Positions 25,721 through 34,724 of a stretch of DNA of 64,000 nucleotides are shown here, in pieces. Positions within the stretch are counted from its first letter, which is position 1. Every line of letters begins with the position of its first letter. Under the pieces are notes generated by a model, which made no database searches, was not told the origin of the DNA, and saw only the letters and a list, made by a program, of their open reading frames with translations. The stretch is taken from NCBI GenBank assembly GCA_029564115.1, contig JAKQQP010000233.1, positions 164,658 through 228,657 on the forward strand. The letters run 5' to 3'. Source of the stretch: Candidatus Rifleibacteriota bacterium. GTDB taxonomy: Bacteria; Riflebacteria; Ozemobacteria; Ozemobacterales; Ozemobacteraceae. The position numbers and the translations under genes are program-made.

Positions 25721-28075
25721 ATGGAACAGAAAACTTTTCAGTGCCCGCGATGCCTTGAGATGAATTTTCCGATGGTTGAATTCTGTCGGCATTGCGGCGA
25801 GTCTTTGCATGGTCAACCGAAAACAGCGAATCAGACTCTGATGATTAAATGGATTCACCACGCCATCGACGCCATGTTCTGGTTCGTCGATGAATCGGTG
25901 CGCTGGTGGGAAATCGGCAAAATTTCGATTCAATTGAAAGCCATGCGCCGCAAAAAATCCTTGCTCATTTCTGCAATAGAAGCCGAAGAGCGGGCCGGCA
26001 TCGAAACCACCACCGAACAGAAACAGGATCTTATCGGTTTGAGCGAAGAACAGAACCGCCTGGCCAGCCGCGAAGAATTCTTGCGCAGCCGTTGCTGGGC
26101 CATGACTCCCGAGCTGCTTTTTCTGGTTTTTTTCTGTATTTTTCTTTATGGCATGGTCGCATTGAATCCGGGGCGCACTTTTTTGCCACGCCGGGCGATT
26201 GAACCGGGCATATTCAGCGGTCAGGTGAACCGGGTGCGCGATCTTGCCTTCAGCGGCCACTCGGTTATAACGGCGGCCTGCTGGCATGAAGACAAACTTT
26301 TTATCGGCGGCGATGGAGGACTGACGATTGTCGACCCGGTAACCGGTTCAGCTTCAGCTGCCACCGATCTTTCTGAAGATTTTTTTGTGCGCGACCTCGA
26401 AATAGACGAGAACCGGCTCTTCATCGGCGGTTATTCAGGTATATACGTGCTGGAAAACACTATTTTGAAGCCTTTTTATCGCGAAAACCAGCTTCCTGCC
26501 AGGTTGATAAACGCCCTGGCAGTTTCGGGGCCAAACAATCTTCTGATCGGCACAGTCGGTCAGGGCATGCTGCGCGGTAACAACGATGCGGCGGTTTTTG
26601 TTCTCGGCACCCAGAACCGTACGATCAAAGACTTTGGCAGACTCGGCAACGAGCTGTGGCTGATGCACGAAGACGGGATTTTAACCGGCAGAGCAGACAA
26701 TTACGAACCCCTGAATCTTCAGGTTCTGGCTGGCCGCCACCTGCGCTGCATGGTAACAACCGACCGAAATGTCTTCATCGGCACTGATCAGGGCGTGATT
26801 GCCGGCTACCGCAATGCCCGCAACTGGGTCTGGACAATTCTCTCGGCTGGCAAGCCAGGTTATATCAACGACATTGTCGTATCTGGCGATATTCTGTTCA
26901 TCGCCTCAGACGAAGGAGTTTTTCGCTTCAACAAGGGCCGAATGGAGCGCCTTTCGGCTATTCCCTGCCAGGCTCTGTGTATCAGTTTCAACTTTCTGGC
27001 GGCGATCAACCCCGATTCGATCATGCTCTTTTATTTCACCCCGGCACCCGGCGACCTCAATGCCGGCCTCTTTGGCCCCATCCCCGAAATTGGCACATAC
27101 ACTCCAGCTTTCCCGATGGTGCCGATGCTGCCGGCAACCAGACTGCAGTATGGCCGCCTCCCTGATTTCGGGCTTCTCGAAAGTGATGGCAAACTGCCGT
27201 TGACGCAGAGTGCCGCGGCAACAGAAACCTGGTCAACACTTGAAAAACCCTTTGTCGCTCTTCCCTCTGAGCTACAGAAGCCAATATTTTCAGATATCGT
27301 CAGCTTTGGCTCGCGCTATCTTCTGGCAACCGAAAACAGAGGCGTCTGGTCATACGACGACACAAGCTGGTCACAAATCATCGGCCTCAGCCAGCCCGGC
27401 GTTTCTTCGCTGTTCACCAACAACAAATCCTGTTACGCCTGGGGCCCTGACACTGGTATATTCAAGATAGATGATGGCAGAGCGCAGCAACTGGCCGGCC
27501 CAGAAACAACTGCCGGCCTCGTGCATCTTTTTGCAGACGACGACGAAACCCTTTTGCTGCTGTATAACGACGGTTCGATCAAATCTCTTGCTTTTGGCGA
27601 ACTGAAAGAGTTGTTTGGCATTCCCGGCGAGTTCAAAGGGCAGTTTCACTCTGTGTGGAAGCTGGGGGATCGCTATCTGGTCGTCGTAGACAAGGGCGTC
27701 ATGATTCACGAGGCTGAGCGGCAATGGAACCTCGTCTTCTTCAAAGGCAACGTCGATACCGCGCACATTGCCGCCGTTGAACAGGGTGAACAGCAAAACC
27801 TCTATATCGCTCTCGGTGATGGGCGCATTTTTGAGTTCAAAAACGACAGGCTTGAGTTCATCGGGGTCATATCAGATCAGCCGATCGCCATGAATTTTTC
27901 GGGTCTTCTCTGGGTTGCGACGCGTGAATCATTGTTTTTTCTCGAGAACGACAGCTTCGTGCCAACCCCATTTCGCGGAACTGACCGCATCATTGGCGCG
28001 TTTCCCGGTTCTGACAACAAATCCGTGCTCGTTTTCACAGGTTCTGGTGTCGAAGCCATGGCTGGACGACAATGA
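25721..28075 (+). CDS. Zinc-ribbon membrane protein with predicted beta-propeller ectodomain
   Basis: 784 residues from the ATG at 25721; a TTG at 25703 would add six residues. Neither start has a clear ribosome site. Residues 8-25 form a zinc ribbon (Cys8, Cys11, Cys22, Cys25). A basic, coiled region follows, then a single membrane helix near residues 130-150 (LLFLVFFCIFLYGMVAL). The remaining ~600 residues are repeated blade-like units with patterns such as NRLFIGGYSGIYVLEN, NNLLIGTVGQGMLRGN and NVFIGTDQGVIAGY, typical of a propeller of the two-component-regulator/Kelch-like type. It is probably a tail-out sensor or scaffold with the zinc ribbon in the cytoplasm. No enzymatic motif is seen. 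Confidence 0.7.
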   Translation: MEQKTFQCPRCLEMNFPMVEFCRHCGESLHGQPKTANQTLMIKWIHHAIDAMFWFVDESVRWWEIGKISIQLKAMRRKKSLLISAIEAEERAGIETTTEQKQDLIGLSEEQNRLASREEFLRSRCWAMTPELLFLVFFCIFLYGMVALNPGRTFLPRRAIEPGIFSGQVNRVRDLAFSGHSVITAACWHEDKLFIGGDGGLTIVDPVTGSASAATDLSEDFFVRDLEIDENRLFIGGYSGIYVLENTILKPFYRENQLPARLINALAVSGPNNLLIGTVGQGMLRGNNDAAVFVLGTQNRTIKDFGRLGNELWLMHEDGILTGRADNYEPLNLQVLAGRHLRCMVTTDRNVFIGTDQGVIAGYRNARNWVWTILSAGKPGYINDIVVSGDILFIASDEGVFRFNKGRMERLSAIPCQALCISFNFLAAINPDSIMLFYFTPAPGDLNAGLFGPIPEIGTYTPAFPMVPMLPATRLQYGRLPDFGLLESDGKLPLTQSAAATETWSTLEKPFVALPSELQKPIFSDIVSFGSRYLLATENRGVWSYDDTSWSQIIGLSQPGVSSLFTNNKSCYAWGPDTGIFKIDDGRAQQLAGPETTAGLVHLFADDDETLLLLYNDGSIKSLAFGELKELFGIPGEFKGQFHSVWKLGDRYLVVVDKGVMIHEAERQWNLVFFKGNVDTAHIAAVEQGEQQNLYIALGDGRIFEFKNDRLEFIGVISDQPIAMNFSGLLWVATRESLFFLENDSFVPTPFRGTDRIIGAFPGSDNKSVLVFTGSGVEAMAGRQ

Positions 28076-28155
28076 AATATACAAGTAAAATTGCTTCTAT
28101 GAACAGCGAAAACTGCCGATAATTACAAAGGCTGACTCTTACCCGGACACACCAA

Positions 28156-28542
28156 ATGACCAAGGAATATCTACCAGTATTTGCCGAAGAAATTTTTATC
28201 GTCAACCTCTACGGAACTGACGAAGAAATCGACGAATTCAATGAACTGATGAAATCGACTCAGGTAGAGAAAAACCTGATGTCGATGGCGCTGATCATCG
28301 AAGAAATCAAACGGCGAAATTTTTTAAAGACCAGCTGGCACTGCTGCTGGCGTTGCCAGTATTACCAGAACTGCAAAATAAACTGGTATCGTGGCGAGCG
28401 CAACATGACCATTCGCAACTGCTGCACCTACTGCCAGAACTTCTGGGAATGCCACAAAAAGTTTTGCGCCACCATGAAACATAACGAAGAAAATCCGGAA
28501 ATTGAAGCGGGTCAGCCAGAACCCGATGCTGAAAAAATCTGA
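28156..28542 (+). CDS. Small Cys-rich protein with two CCxxCx5C motifs
   Basis: 128 residues. The central part carries a duplicated cysteine motif: CCWRCQYYQNC at residues 63-73 and CCTYCQNFWEC at 89-99, with one more Cys at 104. The N-terminal ~55 residues are acidic and helical; the C-terminus is acidic and disordered. The spacing suggests two metal-binding knuckles for zinc or an iron-sulfur cluster. I do not recognise the family. It overlaps the start of the next gene, so the two are likely translated together. Confidence 0.65.
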   Translation: MTKEYLPVFAEEIFIVNLYGTDEEIDEFNELMKSTQVEKNLMSMALIIEEIKRRNFLKTSWHCCWRCQYYQNCKINWYRGERNMTIRNCCTYCQNFWECHKKFCATMKHNEENPEIEAGQPEPDAEKI

Positions 28543-29287
28543 AATCTGCAGTTTTTTTTCTCGAGCCATGCTGCCTGCACTGCTTGCAGGCTTTATAAGC
28601 CTGACAACTTCGCTCACCGGTGCCGGCCTGTCAATTCAGGGGCCTTCAGGTTTCATCCAGGTTCCATCACACAAGACCGTAAATGCCAAAGAAATAGAAC
28701 TGGCAGCACACACGCGACTTTATAAAGCACCCAAAAATGGTGAAGAGGGCAGCCTCACTCACATGGCCTTCGCCTTTTCGCCCTTTCGCGATCTTGAATT
28801 TGGTCTGCAGAAAGCCATAGATTCGCGCAACAGCGCCAACGACCCCGACCCGACTCTGAACTTCAAAGTAAGATTGCCACCGATCGGCGAGGGCGAATTT
28901 TCAGAAATCGCTTTCGGAGCCGTTTTCGATACGAATCCGAATAATTATCATACCATGTATCTGACAATCGGCGGCTTCGGCCTCGGCTGGAATTTTGGCG
29001 GCAACCCCGGTAGTGGCATGGCCAATTACGGCAGCTACAACCGCGACAAAAAAGAGCCTGAATCATTGTGTCTGTTGATCGGAGCAGAGTTTCCCGGGCG
29101 AAAGCCAGGTGAACGCGGCTACCGCAGCCAATATTTTTTAGATTACAATGGCGATGTGGTCTCAGCGGGCTGGCGTTTCAGTTCGCATCGGGGTTTCTGG
29201 GTAGATGCCGCTGTTCACAGCCCCAGCAGCTACGACAGCTTCTATGATTATCGGCCGCTGATAATTGGTGTGGGCGCAAACTTTTAA
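28526..29287 (+). CDS. Exported YjbH-like beta-barrel protein
   Basis: 253 residues from the ATG at 28526; a TTG at 28502 and an ATG at 28568 are also in frame and no start has a good ribosome site. A signal peptide (MLPALLAGFISLTTSLTG) is followed by GPSGFIQVPSHKTVNAKEIELAAH, which resembles the opening of YjbH/outer-membrane barrel domains. The rest alternates polar and aromatic residues as in membrane beta strands and ends with VGANF, an aromatic C-terminus typical of outer-membrane proteins. It is probably in the outer membrane; function unknown. Confidence 0.6.
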   Translation: MLKKSEICSFFSRAMLPALLAGFISLTTSLTGAGLSIQGPSGFIQVPSHKTVNAKEIELAAHTRLYKAPKNGEEGSLTHMAFAFSPFRDLEFGLQKAIDSRNSANDPDPTLNFKVRLPPIGEGEFSEIAFGAVFDTNPNNYHTMYLTIGGFGLGWNFGGNPGSGMANYGSYNRDKKEPESLCLLIGAEFPGRKPGERGYRSQYFLDYNGDVVSAGWRFSSHRGFWVDAAVHSPSSYDSFYDYRPLIIGVGANF

Positions 29288-29289
29288 GT

Positions 29290-29319
29290 TTGCGGTCGCG
29301 GGCCTGCCCCTGCTATAAT
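29290..29319 (+). promoter_or_regulatory. Predicted promoter of nnr
   Basis: A perfect TATAAT (29314-29319) preceded by TGC (extended -10), with TTGCGG at 29290-29295, spacer 18. RNA would start near 29326, just ahead of the AGGAGG of nnr. Confidence 0.55.
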
Positions 29320-29348
29320 TCTGCCAGTCCCGACAGGAGGATGGCAAA

Positions 29349-30914
29349 ATGAGGCTTTTTACAGCAGAGGAAATGCGGGCGGCCGACAAACATGCAATCG
29401 AGAAAGTTGGTATTCCGGCTCAGGTTCTCATGGAAAACGCCGGAATCAAGTCTTTGCTCACCATCGAAAAAATTCTCGGTGGTCTGAGAGGCAAAAGGTT
29501 CACCGTTGTCTGTGGCCGCGGCAATAACGGCGGCGACGGGCTTGTCATCGCCAGACACCTTTTCAACAACGACATTGCTGTGCACGTTTTTGTAACTGCC
29601 ACAACAGAAGAAATGACACCTGATGCACGTCGCAATTTCGAAATACTTCAAAAAACAGGGCTCAGCCCAATCATTCTCAAAGAAAAGCATGACATTGACC
29701 GGCTGCGCATTGCCATGGAATTTTCAGAATGCCTGGTGGATTGTCTCTATGGCACAGGAATAAAGGGCGATATTCAAGGTTTTGCCGCAGAAATCGTTTC
29801 GGCAATGAACGACACCCGGTCGACAAAAATCGCCATCGATCTGCCATCAGGCCTCTGCGCCTCAACCGGCAAAATATCGAACCCATGTTTCGTTGCCGAC
29901 TATACAATAACACTGGGCGTTCCCAAAGTAGGCCTGTTTGTTCTGCCAGGCAAACGGGCCGCCGGGGAAATCTGGACCGCCGACATGGGTCTGCCGGCAA
30001 TTTCCGCTGCCAGCCCTGGCTCCACTCATTTTCTCATCACTTCCGGGCTGGCCGGCTCGCTGCTTCCCGAGCGTGATGACTGCATTCACAAGGGCGATGC
30101 CGGCAAGCTCATCATTCTGGCCGGGTCGAAAGACTACCAGGGCGCCGGCATTATGGCTTCGTTCGGTGCCCTGCGTTCGGGTGCCGGCCTCGTAACCCTG
30201 GCTATGCCGGACTGCCTCGCCGGCAACTTGAGCTGTCAGGTTTTGCCGGAAACCATTGTCAATTTTTTGCCATCGACCGACGGGGGTTTCTCTTTATCTG
30301 AAGAAAAATGCGAAGAGCTTGCCGGCCGCTACCGAACAATATTGGTCGGCCCCGGCTGGGGTCGCGGTGAAAAACGTGCCCACACTCTGGCCAGCCTGCT
30401 GGCACACTGGAAGGGCCTGGCCATCCTCGACGCCGATGCCATCAACCTTGTTGCTGAAACAGGTCTGCCGGAGCAGACAGCTGCGAGATTGATCATTACT
30501 CCGCATCTTGCTGAAATGGCAAGGCTTTGCCAGACAACGGTGGCAGAAGTTGCGGAGAATCAGATTGAAATTGCCAGACGTTTCGCCACCGCCAACAAAA
30601 TAACCGTGGTGTTAAAGTCGGCGATAACGGTAATAGCCGACCACAGGGGCACCGTATATATCAGCAGTCGCCCCAACAGCGGCCTGGCAAGAGGCGGTTC
30701 CGGTGATCTGCTCGCCGGGTTGATAGCCGGACTGGCGGCAACCGGTTTATCTGAGCTGAATGCCGCCATTGTCGGGGTCCAACTGCTGGCAGAGGCTGCC
30801 GAGCTGACGCGGGATGAGCTTGGCGCGGACGCAATGACAGTCAGCGAAGTGGCTTCTTTTATTCCGCGGGCCTTTAAAATTCTGCGGGGTGAACCTTCTA
30901 CCGCTGAACGGTAA
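29349..30914 (+). CDS. nnr: Bifunctional NAD(P)H-hydrate repair enzyme (epimerase and ADP/ATP-dependent dehydratase)
   Basis: 521 residues; ATG at 29349 with AGGAGG upstream. Residues 1-215 are the YjeF-N epimerase domain (MRAADKHAIEKVGIP, CGRGNNGGDGLVIARHL). Residues ~225-510 are the ribokinase-like dehydratase (KGDAGKLIILAGSKDYQGA, LVGPGWGRGEK, NSGLARGGSGDLLAGLIAG). Together they repair NADHX and NADPHX formed by enzyme error or heat. Length is standard for the fused form. It heads an operon with walJ, rlmH, cheR and cheB. Confidence 0.95.
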   Translation: MRLFTAEEMRAADKHAIEKVGIPAQVLMENAGIKSLLTIEKILGGLRGKRFTVVCGRGNNGGDGLVIARHLFNNDIAVHVFVTATTEEMTPDARRNFEILQKTGLSPIILKEKHDIDRLRIAMEFSECLVDCLYGTGIKGDIQGFAAEIVSAMNDTRSTKIAIDLPSGLCASTGKISNPCFVADYTITLGVPKVGLFVLPGKRAAGEIWTADMGLPAISAASPGSTHFLITSGLAGSLLPERDDCIHKGDAGKLIILAGSKDYQGAGIMASFGALRSGAGLVTLAMPDCLAGNLSCQVLPETIVNFLPSTDGGFSLSEEKCEELAGRYRTILVGPGWGRGEKRAHTLASLLAHWKGLAILDADAINLVAETGLPEQTAARLIITPHLAEMARLCQTTVAEVAENQIEIARRFATANKITVVLKSAITVIADHRGTVYISSRPNSGLARGGSGDLLAGLIAGLAATGLSELNAAIVGVQLLAEAAELTRDELGADAMTVSEVASFIPRAFKILRGEPSTAER

Positions 30915-30986
30915 AAAATATTGGAATTTTTTAAGGGCACAGTGCATAATGAAGCCAACAAAAAAAACAATAAGCAGGTAAAACAT

Positions 30987-31853
30987 TTGATCGGCATCAC
31001 ATTCATTGGATCAGGCAGCAAAGGCAATGCCGCGCTCCTGGAACTGGCCGGGCAGTATTTTCTTCTCGACGCCGGGCTTTCGTGCCGGCGCATAAAAGAG
31101 TTTCTCGAGCAGCGAAATCTTGAGTTCAGCGACCTTTCCGGTATTTTCATCACTCATGAACACGATGACCATATCAAGGGTCTGCGCGTGGTCCTTGGGC
31201 GGGCTGAAGGAATACCTCTTTTCTGCACCCGCGGCACCATGTGCGCCCTTTCGGCACGCGGGCTGTCGGCTAATTACACCGAACTTGTCTACGGCCGTTC
31301 GCTTGAACTCGGAGGCTGCAGTTGCCTACCCTTCAGGGTTCCGCATGATGCAACAGAACCGACGGGCCTGAGATTCGAAAGTTCGGGAAAAGTGATGACC
31401 CTGGCCACCGACCTGGGGCACGTCACCCCGGAAGTCCTTGAACACATGAAGGACGCAGATCTCGTGTGCATTGAAAGCAATTACGACGAAGACATGCTGC
31501 GGGCGAGCTCATACCCTCTCTGGCTTAAAAGACGCATCAGAAGCCCAATGGGGCATCTGCCCAACGAAGGCGTGCGAGGCATACTCTCGCGCATGAGCAA
31601 AGTGCCAGAAATCCTTGTATTGATGCATATCAGCCAGGAATCAAACACCCCAGCTCTTGCCGTAGAAGCTCTTGAAACATTCTTTGCAAATTCAGGCGCA
31701 AAATTCAGAAGTGCCCGCCTGAGCATCACAGCCCAGGACACCCCCGGGGAGCGGCTGATGCTTGGTTCACCACTTCCTGAAAACCTGAAGAAGCACCTGC
31801 TTGAAAAAGGCCACGCACAACCTGCTCGGCCGATGGTCGCGATCAATCAATGA
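30987..31853 (+). CDS. Metallo-beta-lactamase-fold hydrolase, WalJ/YycJ-like
   Basis: About 288 residues from a TTG at 30987 with AGCAGG eight bases upstream; a GTG at 30942 is the main alternative. The protein opens GITFIGSGSKGNAALLE, as WalJ/YycJ proteins do. HEHDDHIKGL is the metal-binding HxHxDH signature. TLATDLGHVTPEVLEHM and ESNYDEDMLR are also conserved in this group. These are predicted to be di-metal nucleases or phosphodiesterases; YycJ has been linked to DNA repair and cell-wall control in Firmicutes. It overlaps rlmH by four bases. Confidence 0.85.
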   Translation: MIGITFIGSGSKGNAALLELAGQYFLLDAGLSCRRIKEFLEQRNLEFSDLSGIFITHEHDDHIKGLRVVLGRAEGIPLFCTRGTMCALSARGLSANYTELVYGRSLELGGCSCLPFRVPHDATEPTGLRFESSGKVMTLATDLGHVTPEVLEHMKDADLVCIESNYDEDMLRASSYPLWLKRRIRSPMGHLPNEGVRGILSRMSKVPEILVLMHISQESNTPALAVEALETFFANSGAKFRSARLSITAQDTPGERLMLGSPLPENLKKHLLEKGHAQPARPMVAINQ

Positions 31854-32275
31854 AAGTCGAAATTCTCATGCCGGGGAAGATAGCCGACAAGCCATACCAG
31901 AAGCTCGTAGAGCTTTATCTGGAACGCTGCTCCAGGCGCCTGCCGGTGGAGATAATCAACTGCCGTAATGAAGATGAAATTTTGCGGCGGCTGAACGGTC
32001 GCGAATGCATCATCGCTCTCGATGAACACGCCAGATGCCGCAACACTCAGGATTTTTGCCAGTGGCTCGAACAAAAAATCAACTCGGGTGTAAACCGGAT
32101 GACCTTCTGCCTGGGTGCTGCCGAAGGGCATGACCCAAGAGTCAGAGCAAGTGCCGGCGAATTCATTTCGCTTTCTCCCCTCACCCTGAACCATCAGCTG
32201 GCACTGCTGGTTCTTGCCGAACAGTTGTATCGGGCCGTGTCAATAATGTTTGGGGAGCCGTATCACAAGGCATGA
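31850..32275 (+). CDS. rlmH: 23S rRNA (pseudouridine1915-N3)-methyltransferase RlmH
   Basis: 141 residues, slightly shorter than usual (~155). It has the RlmH core: a SPOUT knot with CLGAAEGHDPRVR, followed by FISLSPLTLNHQLALLVLAE, and ends with the characteristic QLYRAVSIMFGEPYHKA. It methylates pseudouridine 1915 of 23S rRNA on the 70S ribosome. Four-base overlaps join it to walJ and cheR, so all are co-translated. Confidence 0.95.
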   Translation: MKVEILMPGKIADKPYQKLVELYLERCSRRLPVEIINCRNEDEILRRLNGRECIIALDEHARCRNTQDFCQWLEQKINSGVNRMTFCLGAAEGHDPRVRASAGEFISLSPLTLNHQLALLVLAEQLYRAVSIMFGEPYHKA

Positions 32276-33147
32276 TTTACTTCGAACGAAAAGACATCGA
32301 TCGCATCAGCAGGCTGGTCCATGACTATTCAGGCATAGTCATCGAGAGGGTGACCACCCGCCAGATCGAAAAAAAAATCTGCGAACAGATGCAGCGTTTC
32401 AACGTTTCGCAGATCAAAGATTACACAAGTATTCTCGAGGCGTTCTCTCACAACCCGGTAGCCATGGAAAGCCTGATATCTGATCTTACGGTCAGCGAAA
32501 GTTACTTTTTTCGAAACCCGGCCCAGTTTGAATACATGCTTGAAGTCTTACTACCAGAGTTCTTCAGCCGTAAAAGTCATGACTTTCCCTTCAGAATATG
32601 GAGCGCCGGCTGTTCGAGAGGTGAAGAAGCTTATTCAATCGCCATGCTTGCCAAATTTTATCGTAATCAGATTCCAGCGGCAAAATTTACCATAAATGCC
32701 GGCGATATCAATTCCCGCAATCTGCAGGCAGCCAGAGACGGGGTCTACAGCAGCAGATCTCTGCGTGAAATACTGCCCGAATTCGAAAAGCGCTTCGGCT
32801 TCAGGCTGGGGTTTTACAACGAAGACGAAGATTGCACCGTTTCCGAAGACCTTCGTAATATGGTAGAATTTCAACGACTCAATTTAAAAAATCTGCAAAG
32901 CTTGCAATGCCTGACCGGCTCCGATATTATCTTCTGCAGAAATGTTCTGATTTATTTTGACGATGACCTGCGAAACAGTCTTGTCAATGAATTTTACAGG
33001 TATCTTAACCCGGGAGGGATCGTTTTTCTTGGCGAGAGCGAATGTCTGCCAGCGACGCACAACGGCTTCGAGCTGGTAAGCTTCAAAAACTGCCATGCCT
33101 TTCGCAAACCCCACACCACGATAAAGAAAAATGACCGACAAAGATAA
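32272..33147 (+). CDS. cheR: Chemotaxis-type protein-glutamate methyltransferase CheR
   Basis: 291 residues. An N-terminal helical domain is followed by the SAM-binding region: SESYFFRNPAQFEYM, FRIWSAGCSRGEEAYSIAML, FTINAGDINSRNLQAARDG and DIIFCRNVLIYFD, all standard for CheR. It methylates glutamates of chemoreceptors. There are no receptors, CheA or CheW in the window. It overlaps cheB by 17 bases, so the two opposing enzymes are tightly coupled. Confidence 0.94.
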   Translation: MIYFERKDIDRISRLVHDYSGIVIERVTTRQIEKKICEQMQRFNVSQIKDYTSILEAFSHNPVAMESLISDLTVSESYFFRNPAQFEYMLEVLLPEFFSRKSHDFPFRIWSAGCSRGEEAYSIAMLAKFYRNQIPAAKFTINAGDINSRNLQAARDGVYSSRSLREILPEFEKRFGFRLGFYNEDEDCTVSEDLRNMVEFQRLNLKNLQSLQCLTGSDIIFCRNVLIYFDDDLRNSLVNEFYRYLNPGGIVFLGESECLPATHNGFELVSFKNCHAFRKPHTTIKKNDRQR

Positions 33148-34192
33148 AATAAGAGTTTTGATCGTTGACGACTCTGCCTTCATGCGAACCGCTATCGAGC
33201 GCATGCTGCAGAGTGACCCGGCCATAGAAATCGCCGGGTCGGCAGCCAACGGCCGCGAAGCGGTCGAAAAGCTCGTCAGATTACGCCCTGACGTGGTGAC
33301 TATGGACGTCGAAATGCCGATCATGGACGGCCTGCAGGCACTCAAAGAGATCATGCGACTGTCGCCAACACCTGTAGTGATGGTCAGTTCACTCACCAAA
33401 GAGGGTGCCAAAGTAACTCTCGATGCTCTCGATCTTGGCGCCATCGACTATGTTTCAAAGCCCGGCTCCACGCTTTCAGCCAACATACTCACCCTTAAAA
33501 ACGATCTGCTTCACAAAATTCATATGGCAGCGAGCTGCAAGCCCCAGACAATCAAGCTCGAGTTTTCGCAGGCACTCCGTGGCCCTAAAAAAGCCGTTTC
33601 ACCCTCCGGAGAAGTTATCAACCGGGCCGTCTTTATTGGCGCCTCTACCGGTGGGCCACCGGCCATACAAAAAATACTCAGTCTCATCGACCCGGCTCTA
33701 CCCGCGCCAATAATCATAGCTCAGCATATGCCCAAAACATTTACCGCTGCTTTCGCAACCCGCCTGAACCTTCTGTGCGGCATCAGAGTAAAAGAAGCAT
33801 GCGACGGTGAGACGCTGCAGAATTCTGTCGTATATATATGCCCAGGCGATCACCAGACACGCGTCAGCCGATCTCTTGACGGCAAATGCTGTTTTTCCAT
33901 AACCCCCAACGCAATCGAGCAGGATCGCTTTGCGCCCTGCATCAACACTTTGTTTTTTTCTGCCGCCAAAGAATTTGCCCACAAAAGCATAGGCGTGATA
34001 TTGACCGGTATGGGCGAAGATGGCGTCAGAGGCATGAAAAACATCAAACTCATGGGCGGCCTGACCATTGCCCAGGATCGCAGCTCTTCAGTTGTTTACG
34101 GCATGCCCAGGGCTGCCCTCGAACAGGAAGCGGCCGTGCGCATTCTTGCTCTCGACGAGATGGCCCGCGAAATAGAATTATCATTGAAATAA
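33131..34192 (+). CDS. cheB: Chemotaxis-type protein-glutamate methylesterase CheB
   Basis: 353 residues. A receiver domain (RVLIVDDSAFMRTAIERML, phosphoacceptor Asp59 in VTMDVEMP) is joined to the CheB methylesterase domain. Its catalytic triad is visible as Ser172 (GASTGGPPAI), His199 (AQHMPKTF) and Asp297 (GMGEDGVRG). Phosphorylation by CheA would activate demethylation or deamidation of receptors. With cheR it is an orphan adaptation pair set in a housekeeping operon; it could serve a chemotaxis or alternative Che pathway encoded elsewhere. Confidence 0.95.
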   Translation: MTDKDKIRVLIVDDSAFMRTAIERMLQSDPAIEIAGSAANGREAVEKLVRLRPDVVTMDVEMPIMDGLQALKEIMRLSPTPVVMVSSLTKEGAKVTLDALDLGAIDYVSKPGSTLSANILTLKNDLLHKIHMAASCKPQTIKLEFSQALRGPKKAVSPSGEVINRAVFIGASTGGPPAIQKILSLIDPALPAPIIIAQHMPKTFTAAFATRLNLLCGIRVKEACDGETLQNSVVYICPGDHQTRVSRSLDGKCCFSITPNAIEQDRFAPCINTLFFSAAKEFAHKSIGVILTGMGEDGVRGMKNIKLMGGLTIAQDRSSSVVYGMPRAALEQEAAVRILALDEMAREIELSLK

Positions 34193-34220
34193 ACCAATAC
34201 CCGGCAAGGAGAAACTTACC

Positions 34221-34721
34221 GTGACCTTCAATACCGACGAATTAATGGAACTGGCTATTCAGATCGAAAAAAATGGCAAGGAATATTACGCTCTGATGAC
34301 GGACAGATCAGAGAACCCGAAAGTCAAAGAAGTGTTCGAATATCTTGGCAAAGAAGAGCAGAGCCATCTCGAAAATTTTATAAAAATCAGAGAAAGCATG
34401 GCAGCCAGCCAGTCTGAAGAACCGTTCGAAATTGCTGACGAATACAACACCCCTGAAATGTTCGAGTATCTGAACGCTCTTTCTGATGGCAGAGTTTTTC
34501 CGAATCTTTTGTCTCATGCTGAAATCGCCAAAGAAATCAGCAGCGATGAACAGGCTGTTTATCACGCCATTGGCTTCGAAAAAGATACAGTCCTCTTCTT
34601 CCAGGAAATACTCAGCATTCTTGGCCCCGTGGATCAGAATCGCGGTCTCGTCGAAGAACTTATTCGCCAGGAAAAGATACACATAGCAAGACTTTATACC
34701 CTGCTCGGTCAGCTCAAGTAA
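34221..34721 (+). CDS. Ferritin-like (rubrerythrin-family) diiron protein
   Basis: 166 residues from a GTG at 34221 with AGGAGA eight bases upstream. The four-helix pattern is visible: LMELAIQIEKNGKEYYALM with Glu, then FEYLGKEEQSHLENF (ExxH), a third helix with FEKDTVLFFQEIL, and ELIRQEKIHIARLYTLL (ExxH). These supply the diiron ligands of rubrerythrin-like ferritin-fold domains. No C-terminal rubredoxin domain is present. It is likely a peroxidase or iron handler for oxidative stress in an anaerobe, but the substrate cannot be read from the sequence. Confidence 0.82.
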   Translation: MTFNTDELMELAIQIEKNGKEYYALMTDRSENPKVKEVFEYLGKEEQSHLENFIKIRESMAASQSEEPFEIADEYNTPEMFEYLNALSDGRVFPNLLSHAEIAKEISSDEQAVYHAIGFEKDTVLFFQEILSILGPVDQNRGLVEELIRQEKIHIARLYTLLGQLK

Positions 34722-34724
34722 GCC

